Shown piece after piece: positions 55,460 to 64,000 of a DNA stretch of 64,000 nucleotides (position 1 is the stretch's first letter; every line of letters begins with the position of its first letter). This DNA is from Smallanthus sonchifolius (lineage: Eukaryota > Streptophyta > Magnoliopsida > Asterales > Asteraceae): NCBI GenBank assembly GCA_023525975.1, contig JAKNSE010000037.1, positions 7,484,501 through 7,548,500 on the forward strand. The letters are read 5' to 3'. The notes under the pieces are model-generated. The model was not told the origin of the DNA, searched no databases, and worked only from the letters and a program-made list of their open reading frames with translations. A program made the position numbers and the translations under genes.

Positions 55460-58303
55460 TCAAGTTGAAGCGTGAAGGTTCCGAACACCCAACTTGCACA
55501 ACAGGAAACGAAGGGAGTTGGCCCCTAAAGCCTTCGTAAGAACGTCCGCAATTTGATCTTTGGTGGCAATAGGCATAGGACATATCTCCATAGAGTCAAC
55601 TCGTTCCCTTACAAAGTAGCAATCCATTTCTACGTGTTTGGTGCGTTCATGAAAAACTGGATTATTGGCGATGTGGCGAGCAGCTTGATTGTCACAAAAC
55701 AATGGAGTTGGTCCGACATGAGCCATGTCAAGTTCGCTTAAAAGCCACCTCATCCATAAGATTTCACTAACAGCATTAGACATGGCTCGATATTCGGCTT
55801 CTGCTGAGGATTTGGAGACAACAGACTGCTTTTTGGTCCTCCAAGAAATAGAGGCTCCTCCAAGAAGAAGCAAGTAGCCAGTTCTGGACCGTCGAGTCAT
55901 TGGACATCCTAACCAATCGGAATCACAATAAGCCTGGAGATTGGTCCCGCCTTCTTTGGGAAGGAGAATACCTTGTCCCGGAGTTCCCTTCAAATAACGC
56001 CGGACATGAGTAGCAGCCTCCATGTGAGTTTGTCGAGGATCACTGACGAATTGACTCAAAATGTTCACCGCATAAGCTATATCGGGTCTCATAGCTTGCA
56101 AATAAATAAGTCTCCCAATCAATCTACGGTATTGATTAGCATCGACACGAGGTTCCTTGTTACACATGTCAAGTTTCAAGTTTTGTTCCATGGGGAAAGA
56201 ACTTGGTCTACAGCCTGTCATACCAGCATCTTCAAGAATGTCCAATGTGTATTTGCGTTGACTTAAAACCATACCTTCATTGGTTTTAGCGACCTCAATG
56301 CCAAGAAAATATTTTAAGTGTCCAAGATCTTTGATACTAAATCGCCTATCCAGAAAATCCTTGGTTGCTTGTATTTTGCTCAAGTCATTTCCCACAAGGA
56401 CAACGTCATCAACATAAATGAGTGCAGCAACAAAAATTTTGTTTTCTTTAAAAATGAAGAGAGAGTGATCGGCATGAGTGAACTTTTGGTACCAATTTCT
56501 TGAAGATTGCTTGAGACCGTATAAAGATTTCTTGAGTTTGCATACCCTATTGTCATCTTGTTTTCCAAAACCTTGGGGAATCTTCATATAAACATCTTCG
56601 TGCAAGTCGCCATGCAAAAATGCGTTGTTCACATCAAGTTGGTGAATGTGCCAATCACGCTTTACAGCCACAGTCAAAAGAGTGCGTACCGTCACTAATT
56701 TCGCAACAGGGGCAAAAGTTTCGTGGAAATCAACTCCTTCCATTTGTGTGAAGCCTTTAGCCACAAGACGAGCCTTGTATCGTTCAACCTCTCCATTTGG
56801 CTTGTATTTGATCTTGTAGACCCATTTTGAATCAACCGCTCGCTTTCCTTTTGGTAGCTCTTCCAAAGACCAAGTCTCATTTTCTTCAAGGGCTTGAATC
56901 TCTTGTTGCATGGCTTTGATCCACCTGACATCTTTCACGGCTTGCTTGAAATGTTTAGGCTCATTATTTCTGGTAATGGCCGTCAAGAAAGCTTTATGGG
57001 TGTTAGTAAAATTATCATAAGAAATAAAATGTGCCAAGGGATGTACCGTGGAGGAGTCTTGATGGAGCGATGATTGCGTATGGTCCAATGATGGGGGGAG
57101 GTTGACTTCAAAACCATCAAGTCGTGCAGGTCGTGATTTGTTTCTTATTGATCTGGTATTTTCAATTGTGGGCCCATGTGTTTCATTAGTAGTTTCAAAC
57201 CCTATTTCATGTTGATCATCATTTGGGTCAGAAGGATCATGGTTATCAACGGGCTCATTGGTGTTTTCGGGCTGAGGTTGGTTGGCTTGGTTTGGGCTGG
57301 ATGTGACAGGCCCATTTGTGTCTTCATTTGGATCAGAAGGATTCGGACCATTTGTGTCTTCATCAGGGTCTTCAAGTGGCCGAGTATCATCATCATTATT
57401 GGGCCGAGTTTGATTTGGCCCACCATTTTCAAGAATATTTTCTTCATCCCACCTTTGAGGTAGAACAAAAATTTCTTCTTGCTCAGTAATGTTTCGAACA
57501 AAAGGAAAAATGTTTTCTAGAAATTTGACATCTCTAGAAGTCACCATTTTGCCGTGTTGAAGATCATAGACTTTGTATCCTTTGGTTCTGGGAGGATACC
57601 CAAGGAAAACACCGGGTCTCCCCCTCACCTCAAACTTATCTCTTGTGGTCTCAACACTCCTATAATAAGCTAGGCAACCAAAAACCTTTATATGATCATA
57701 GTCGGGTTTTAAGTTGTATAAAATTTCATAGGGTGTTTTATTCTCAATCACTTCAGATGGTAAACGGTTTATGACATGTGCCGCTGTTAAAACACATTCT
57801 CTCCAAAATTTTGTGGGTAGATTCACCTCAAATTTTAAAGCGCGTGCTGTTTCTAACAAGTGCCAGTGTTTTCGTTCCACTACACCATTTTGTTGGGGTG
57901 TATGTGGACAGGAAGTTTCAAGCATAATCCCTTCATTCGCATAAAAATCTTGCATTTTGTTTGAAACAAATTCCCCACCATTGTCACACCTTATTCGTTT
58001 GATATCCTTCTCAAATTGGACTTTAACCATTTTGTGAAAATCTACGAGGCAAATACTTGCCTGATCTTTTTGTTTGAGAAGGAAAACCCACACAGAACGA
58101 CTAAAGTCATCAACTATTGTTAAAAAATAGTTCGCACGTGTTAGAGACTGCGTGCGATATTTGCCCCATATGTCACAATGTATTAATTCAAAACAAGCAT
58201 TTGTCTTAGTGACACTAGTTGGAAACGACAATCTTGTAAATTTAGCTTTAACACATGAATCACAAAAAACCTTATTATCCAAAGAAGCGTTTTTGAAAAA
58301 AAT
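55460..58303 (-). pseudogene. Ty1-copia pol: integrase, reverse transcriptase, RNase H
   Basis: A 940-residue open frame (Met at 58282), which is the continuation of gag-protease after a one-base shift in an A run (58296-58302), so the Met is not a true start. Integrase core with Asp37 (IHCD), Asp100 (RCDNGGEF) and Glu136 (QQNGVVERKH); reverse transcriptase from about 465 with LDVNNAFLHGDL and YVDD at 623-626; RNase H with YCDSDW, SSAEAEY and CDNQAA. Between NWYQKF (601) and HADHSLF (603) about a dozen residues usual in the family are missing, an in-frame deletion just before the active site. Enzymes were probably complete at insertion apart from this deletion. Confidence 0.9.
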
Positions 58304-59837
58304 CCAAATAACATAATTTAGAATTCGATGGGTGACCTAATCTCTTGTGCCACATACTTTGAGTTGTCATCATAGCATGCCGCTTATTTTCAAACATCCC
58401 CATCTTGTAGAGACCATCCTCACAATCACCCGCTCCAATCAATGTCCTCGAACACAAGTCCTGCATGGTACAAAATTCAGGAAAAAATGTAATAGCACAT
58501 TGAAGTTCTTTAGACAATCTACTAACAGAAAGCAAATTGCATTTAAATTTTGGAACATGGAGAACTTCTCTTATTATCGCCCCACTTGGAAGAGCACAAT
58601 CTCCTCTTCCTTCGACAGGTACAGCCTCACCATTTGGTATGGTAACAGGGGGCTCATAACGTCTTTTTCTTTTGTTTCTAAGCAAAGAATCATCATAAAT
58701 AATATGCTCGGTAGCGCCCGAGTCGACTATCCATTTACCTTCTTTGTCCATGTTACCTGCCAAATTTGCTTTGGGTCCGCTTTCTTCTGTCCTAGCACCA
58801 TCTCTGTTCCCGAAAAGCAACACAAATTGTTGGTATTGAGAATCACTTAATCCAGCGATTGGGCTTTTGTCTCCTTCAACACATGCTGCCGACGGCATGG
58901 GCTTGTCTTGTTTACCCTTTCCCGGCCACCACTCCGGGTAACCAATGCGTTTGAAACAACCATCCTTGTTGTGCCCATCCTTTCCACAAAAAATGCAATG
59001 TTCCACAGGTTCGCTGCTGCTCCGCCTCGCATCTTTCTGTTTTGAATGAGTTTGGGACTGATTTGGGTTGCGCTTGGCAGAAACTTGCGCTTGAAAGGCG
59101 ACCGAATCAGAAGAAGGCCTATTGGTTCCTGCAATGGCGCGCTGCTGCTCGTCCTCAGCCACGAGATGGTAGGCATTCCCAAGAGAAGGTGTAGGATTCA
59201 TAGCAAGAATCTGAGTCCTAATCCTACTGAACTCCTTATCCAGGCCAAGCAAAAACTCATAAAGCCTCTCCTTGTCTCTTAGTTCTTGGAGCCTTTTTCC
59301 TGTGTCACAAGCGCAACCGCTGCAGTTACATCTTGGGACGGGCAGAACACTTTGAATCTCATCCCAGATCCCGCGAAGCTTCGTATAATAGGCTGATACA
59401 GATGTTCTTTCTTGCTTAGTGGTCGTGAGTAGTCGTTTTAACTCATACGCCCTACGTGCGCTTACTTTCCCGAACCGCTCCTTCAAATCGACCCAGATTT
59501 CACGAGCCGTCACAGCGTATTTCACGCTGATTCTGATCTCTTTTTCCATCGCCGTATGTAACCATCCTTTGATCATAGCATCGCATCTCATCCAGGGCAT
59601 GTATTCGAATGACTTTTCTTCCGGTTTCTTGATCGAGCCATTGATGAAGCCAACCTTATTCTTGGCGAACAGGAAATTCATCATTTCCTGAGACCAATCT
59701 GTGTAGTTGCCGTCGGTAAGCACATCGTTTACGTGCATTTGTCTTGGGTAATCGAAAGGATGGAGATAGTATGGAGAATCGGGATCGATTCTTCCTTCTT
59801 TGGTTTTGCCCGCTGACACTTCTTCATCACTGGCCAT
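58275..59837 (-). CDS. Ty1-copia gag, zinc knuckle and protease
   Basis: A 520-residue frame from MASDEEVSAG. Retrotransposon gag (UBN2/Retrotran_gag type, about 30-240, with YYLHPFDYPRQMHV and NYTDWSQ), a CCHC knuckle CIFCGKDGHNKDGC (281-294), aspartic protease DSGATEHI (372-379) and a gag-pre-integrase segment MWHKRLGHPSNSKL. It ends at 58275 in FFG after a single-base insertion in a homopolymer; without it the frame would run on into integrase. The start codon lies about 40 bp from the primer binding site, as usual. Confidence 0.88.
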   Translation of the reverse strand: MASDEEVSAGKTKEGRIDPDSPYYLHPFDYPRQMHVNDVLTDGNYTDWSQEMMNFLFAKNKVGFINGSIKKPEEKSFEYMPWMRCDAMIKGWLHTAMEKEIRISVKYAVTAREIWVDLKERFGKVSARRAYELKRLLTTTKQERTSVSAYYTKLRGIWDEIQSVLPVPRCNCSGCACDTGKRLQELRDKERLYEFLLGLDKEFSRIRTQILAMNPTPSLGNAYHLVAEDEQQRAIAGTNRPSSDSVAFQAQVSAKRNPNQSQTHSKQKDARRSSSEPVEHCIFCGKDGHNKDGCFKRIGYPEWWPGKGKQDKPMPSAACVEGDKSPIAGLSDSQYQQFVLLFGNRDGARTEESGPKANLAGNMDKEGKWIVDSGATEHIIYDDSLLRNKRKRRYEPPVTIPNGEAVPVEGRGDCALPSGAIIREVLHVPKFKCNLLSVSRLSKELQCAITFFPEFCTMQDLCSRTLIGAGDCEDGLYKMGMFENKRHAMMTTQSMWHKRLGHPSNSKLCYLDFFQKRFFG

Positions 59838-59877
59838 AGGGTTTGGTTTTGGTCAGAGGTTTTGATGAGGATCTTTT

Positions 59878-59889
59878 GCTCTGATACCA
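59878..59889 (-). other. Primer binding site of the copia element
   Basis: GCTCTGATACCA on the plus strand, so TGGTATCAGAGC on the minus strand, directly adjoining the LTR at 59890. It confirms that the LTR ends in GTTA rather than CA. Confidence 0.9.
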
Positions 59890-60098
59890 TAACAAAATTG
59901 TTATGGTATTGTTTTTATTGATAGTTCTCTTCGTACAATACTTACCAGCCTAAATAGGCATAAGGAATACAAAAAAAGGAAACCCAATATTCTGGGAACA
60001 ATCATGGGAGAAAAGATAGGAAAGTAAATAATGAGCAATAATCTTGGAGCAGAAAATTAGGGGGGGGAATATTGCACAAGAATATTCCATAGGCGATA
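59890..60098 (-). repeat. 5' LTR of the copia element
   Basis: 209 bp; see the element entry. It is followed by GAAAC. Confidence 0.9.
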
Positions 60099-60103
60099 GA
60101 AAC

Positions 60104-61867
60104 GACCTAGGGTTGACGAGAACCCTTTTTAAGCTGGCTCATCTTGACCCGATCACTTTAAATTACAATTTTTAACTCTGCACATTCTGACACCTAAGAA
60201 TAACGGTTAAGTCAAAACAACCCATGACTTTATATTTAAAGTACAAATCAGAACAAATTTAAACAATTGGGTCAAGATTGCTAAGACTAATTTTCAGCAT
60301 ATTACACGGGATACAAAAATAGACTACAAAAAAAAAAAAAAAACTAGAGAAATATAGATGTTCTTAATCGACGACATGGGATGGAAAAACCAAACTATAT
60401 CTTTTTAATAAAAAAAAGATCACTCTATTAAATTATAATTAATGGGTGATTTGTAATCATTAAAATCTGGTTCACTATACTTTTAGAACTTAATCTTACA
60501 TTTTAGCCACTTATTTGGGTATAAACAGCAAGAATTTAATCTTACATTTTAAACACCTTTTTTGTGTAAAGATAGCAAGACACCATTGCTTTCCTCTTTA
60601 GACATAGAGAGGAGGCACACCTATCTAAAGAACCTACACGAGCTAGAGCATGGCTCGAGCTCAACACTATGAACATTTTACAGGATCACCTAAAAAGCGA
60701 AAAAAAAAACAAGCTACTTTATACTATTTTAAGTGACATTGTAGCAAAAGAATTAAAATTCAAAAGTGTCTCAATTATAAAGTTTGTTGAAGAGAAAATA
60801 AATTACTAATTAATATTCCATAAGCAAACAAACAAACACTCAATAAATTCTCACATAGTAGGGTCCAAAAAGGGTGAGATGAACGCAAACCTTATCTCTA
60901 TCCTAAAGGATGATAGTAAATCCAAACACACCTTTACTTCCTTAGACAGTCTCTAATTCCATGACAGATCAGCTTGCTTTTAGGGTTTGTGGGGTTTCAA
61001 AAACCTAGAAATTTGGCGGTTTCGATGATAGTAAAATTGAAGATTAGTTTATTGCTAATAGTCCGGAAAACTCGTTTTAACAACATGACTAGGGTTCGTT
61101 TTGTAGAAGACGGCTGATTGGGAACTGATAACATATTATGTATTTAGAAGCAGCGGCTTCTTGGGCTTATTATGGGCTCTAATAAATACTACCGTTTGTT
61201 CCCGGTCATCACCCATCAGTGTAAGGTTTTGTTTGGGTTTTACTATTTGAAACTGTCAGGAGCGGCCGAATATTAAATAAAAAGGTAATTTTTAATTTTC
61301 GTAATGTAAAAAAATATAAAGAAAATATTTTTTTATTCACGTATAAGACTCCAACTATTATAAGACTTCCATTATTATTTTACTGAACTTTCAAAGTCTA
61401 ATCGTATGATCCACGTTAAAAAAAACTCAAACCGGTAAATCGTCAAAATGGCCGTCCGTCTGGTTCGTTTCGTTTTTTAAAAAGTGTTGTTACCGGTTCG
61501 GCTTAGAAATTATGTCAATATAGGTCGAACCAGAACGTGAACATCCTTGGTAATAAGTGTGATAGTTTATACCCACTCAAACTCAATTTGAAACGCATAA
61601 AATTAGCTCGAGCTAAATTGACTTAGACTTTTTTAAACTAGTTTCAGACGAGTTATGTTGTCATTACTTCTTCTCAAAACTTGAGAGATTATTATGGACC
61701 TCTATGATACATGTCCTTAAACGTTTAGTCATTTGCGATTTACTGCAATCAAAGTTTATCGATCATTTGTTGTAATACCCTTCAACCACAAATGAAATTT
61801 AGGATTATTTGCCTTATGAGCTGATCATAATAAGAAGATACACTTCCTTTTTTGGCATACTTAAAGA
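60104..61867. other. Intergenic stretch, no supported gene
   Basis: AT-rich. At 60955-61120 the minus strand has CT-poor leader-like sequence with AAACCCTAAAAGC and an ATGGAATTAG, which soon meets a stop. A split gene with untranslated exons here and at 55150-55240, its intron hosting the copia element, is possible but unproven. Confidence 0.3.
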
Positions 61868-62548
61868 GCACTGTGTTCACGGTCCGGTTTTCACAGTTTT
61901 TAAGTCAAACCGTAAACCAAACCGTTAGTAACGGTTTTTTATTACTAAAAACCAAAACCGAACCGTTGAAAATAAAAACCGAACCATTATTACCGGTTTG
62001 GTTCCGTGGTTTTGGTTCCGTGGTTTGGGCTTTTTAGGCCAAGCTTGTGAGCTGTAAAAAAAACTAACAAAATAGAGACCAAAAACAAAAATGAAAAAAA
62101 CTGGCAAGTCAGTTAACAAAAAGAGGCTGGACATAATCAATTATATTAAAATTAATCTCACAAAACGGGTATTAAAAAATAAGTGAACTATAATTTTCAT
62201 TAAGTATGATGAGTAATTCTAGAAACAAAGTAAATACATAAGTGATATCATAACAATAATGCAATTGCAAGTTATGTTCAGTGTTCAATGTTCAATGTTC
62301 ATACACAAGACAAACCAAAGGAACACTAAAAAGAAAACATACGAAAGCCAAGGTTATAAAATATATGAATAAATATATACGGTCCGGTTCGGTTTTTTAC
62401 GACCGGTTTTTGGTATAAACCGTTCACTACAGTTTGAAACTTTTGAAACCGACCGACCAAAAGTTTAGAAAAAAACCGACCGCGAAACCAAACCGACGAC
62501 CGGTTTACACGTTTTCATGGTTTGAAACCGAACCGTGAACACCCCTAG
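61868..62548. mobile_element. Degraded hAT-like MITE
   Basis: The right end CCGTGAACACCCCTA (ending 62548) and the left TGTGTTCACGGTCCGG (61871) are inverted. Both subterminal regions are rich in AACCGTT, ACCGGTTT and AAACCGAACC motifs like other TAGGGGTG-type hAT MITEs. The outermost left bases are altered and I see no 8-bp duplication. Confidence 0.5.
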
Positions 62549-62898
62549 CAAAACATTGTTTGAGTACACAACATCATAAAGAATCATGAATACCAATACA
62601 ACAATATAGTAATACAATATTGTTTTTCTAGGGACCTAAACGCGACAGTTTCGCCACCCTTTATGGACACAATACTAACACTATACAAAACAATATGTTC
62701 TAATGATCTAAATCACTTAAACAAGCCAAACCCAAATGCGACACAAGGTCACAAAAAATAACTAGAACTATACATGAATCAACTATATATCATTTTTTAA
62801 ATTAAAAAAAAAGCCCATTTCTGAACCTTCAAAAAAATATAAGTCAAACATGTCTTCATATTTGTCATCCTATGGTCCATAATCTACAACAATATCTT

Positions 62899-63763
62899 TT
62901 AACTCACTCCCCATGCCTACAAAACAAACAAAAATAGAGTGAATGAAGATTGGTTCCATAAAATGGACCAAAAATTGGTTAAACTGAAAGGTAGAGGTGG
63001 CAAATGGGCGGATCAAGTAAGGGCCAAATGGGTTTGGACCGAAACAAGTTACTTTAATTGGTCGGGTCGTGTTGACCCACTAACACTCTGTAAAATTACT
63101 TATAAATAATTATGCTTTTAACATACTTACAAAAACTACAATATTAAATAATAATCTATATTTTTGAATAAAGAGTTTAGGACAATGGGTCAAGTGGGGT
63201 TTTTGCTTCAACAATGGGACAATTCGGGCCATTTTTTATACTGGACGGGTTTAAATTGATACATGTTAGCTTTTAGATCAGGTTTAAACGGGTCGGATAC
63301 AGTTGGGTCATGTGGACCCACAAACACTATTTAAATTATTTTTAAATAACTATGTGTTGTATATGATCACCAAAACTACATTACCAAATAAATAAGCAGT
63401 AATTTTGAAAAAGAAAAAAAGAGATTAGGATGGTGTATGCATTAAAAATACACTTTGGATGACTTCCGACCCGTTTTTTTTTCTAGTTTTCTATAAAAAA
63501 GATGACAGACTTATTACCTGAATTCTGCCATCAGAGGTTCCAACCACCAAATAATCTTCATTGCTGTCTAGAGCTATGCAAGTAACTCTACTATTTGCAC
63601 CAATTTGTAGTATTTCTTTTCTAGTTAGTTTCTTTTTACACCATACTTCAACAATCCCTCCTTTGCAACCCATATAGATAAAATATGAGCTAATTACCAA
63701 TGCGCGTACTTCACTCGCCAATGAGACCGAATGCATCAAAGTGTAATTGGAAGCGTTCCATAT
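62899..63763 (-). CDS. C-terminal exons of a LIN-like E3 ligase (WD40 part), gene continues off the right edge
   Basis: Two exons by splice consensus: 63518-63763 and the last, 62899-62916, which adds only AWGVS and a TAA stop. The long exon encodes WD40 repeat sequence: IWNASNYTLMHSVSLASEVR, LVISSYFIYMGCKGGIVEVW, then NSRVTCIALDSNEDYLVVG and TSDGRIQ, joining in frame to AWG. That GRIQ-AWG end with a GGIVEVW repeat is what I remember of LIN/LIN-1-like E3 ubiquitin ligases (an ARM/U-box-like N-terminal part plus C-terminal WD40), first known from legume nodulation. The start and N-terminal domains are beyond 64000. The intron 62917-63517 carries a hAT-type end (TAGAGGTGGCAAATGGG at 62992). Family assignment rests on the last 87 residues only. 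Confidence 0.6.
62992..63470 (+). repeat. hAT-like MITE fragment in the last LIN-like intron
   Basis: Begins TAGAGGTGGCAAATGGGCGG, a common hAT MITE start, with GGGTCGTGTTGACCCACTAACA and GGGTCATGTGGACCCACAAACA as repeated inner units. No matching right end was found, so it is probably truncated. Confidence 0.4.
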
Positions 63764-64000
63764 CTTCAAAAGAAAATCAGATTGGTTTGATGAACAAAAG
63801 CTATTGATATTGATCAAAAGAATGGTAATAATAAAGGAATATTCCACCCAATAATAACCAAGTTTCTTTGGTGTTCCGGTAAATTCACTCACACTTTTGT
63901 CTAACAACAAAAAAACTTATCTCCCGTTGTGAAATTTTTTTATAAAAGCTAAATATTTATGAACTTTTTTTAAAACTAAGTGGCCAAAATAGAACATACA
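63764..64000 (-). other. Intron of the LIN-like gene running to the window edge
   Basis: Directly upstream of the acceptor (TTTTCTTTTGAAG before the exon at 63763) lies a T-rich tract on the minus strand. No further exon is recognisable before 64000. Confidence 0.35.

Larger units (their letters stand above)
55240..60103 (-). mobile_element. Full-length Ty1-copia element with TA...TA ends
   Basis: The LTRs at 55245-55452 (208 bp) and 59890-60098 (209 bp) are near identical, with one substitution (CCGGCC/CCAGCC) and one G in a homopolymer. GAAAC flanks the element at 55240-55244 and 60099-60103. The primer binding site is at 59878-59889, directly next to the 5' LTR, and the polypurine tract is complementary to 55453-55461 (CTCCTCCTC). 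With these boundaries the LTR ends are TAACAAA...GCGATA on the plus strand, that is TA...TA rather than TG...CA. Gag-pol is broken by a frameshift. Confidence 0.93.

Overview
This is a window of plant nuclear DNA: AT-rich, full of introns and mostly made of nested transposable elements. The single-copy genes (a ROP/RAC GTPase with eight exons, a DUF569 gene, the end of a LIN-type WD40 gene) and the repeats (Tekay-like chromovirus, Ty1-copia, Mutator with a plant mobile domain gene, hAT, L1 LINEs, tRNA-type SINEs) point to a eudicot. The repeats resemble those I know from Asteraceae, but I cannot name the species.

Layout. 1-2.1 kb: end of an old plus-strand LTR with a tRNA-Met primer binding site. 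2.1-7.9 kb: a decayed minus-strand Ty3-gypsy element (3.16-kb LTR and broken pol) that stops abruptly against a RING-H2 gene fragment (7.9-8.3 kb). 9.3-9.8 kb: a fold-back MITE. 10.0-10.5 kb: an intact DUF569 gene with W-boxes upstream. 11.6-18.8 kb: a LINE reading frame split by a complete 6.5-kb Mutator-like element (TSD CCAATTTGG) that carries a transposase gene and a four-exon plant mobile domain gene. 18.8-20.2 kb: a SINE-like unit and a Helitron. 20.3-33.0 kb: a hAT transposon (TSD AATGTAAT) split by a young 9.7-kb Tekay-like retrotransposon (TSD GTTGA), followed at once by a 365-bp MITE of the same hAT family (TSD ATTCCAAT). 34.1-38.1 kb: a type II ROP GTPase, the best host gene here. 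38.1-54.7 kb: gene-poor, with a SINE, a PIF-type MITE, a retroposon, a G-rich fold-back element, a hAT element with an 18-bp minisatellite, further MITEs, a LINE fragment and a solo copia LTR. 55.2-60.1 kb: a Ty1-copia element with near-identical LTRs and unusual TA...TA termini. 62.9-63.8 kb: last exons of a LIN-like gene running off the right edge.

The host genes do not form a pathway. The strongest observations are: (1) the type II ROP gene, where a 68-bp tandem duplication has copied the last splice donor and where failing to use the proximal donor gives a protein ending in a CaaX-like CSIM instead of the cysteine-rich GC-CG tail; (2) the Mutator element that pairs a transposase with an apparently intact plant mobile domain gene between long hairpin-rich TIRs; (3) a set of insertions dated relative to each other by exact target-site duplications read directly from the sequence. 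All exon structures were built by eye from splice consensus and family similarity, without transcripts or searches.
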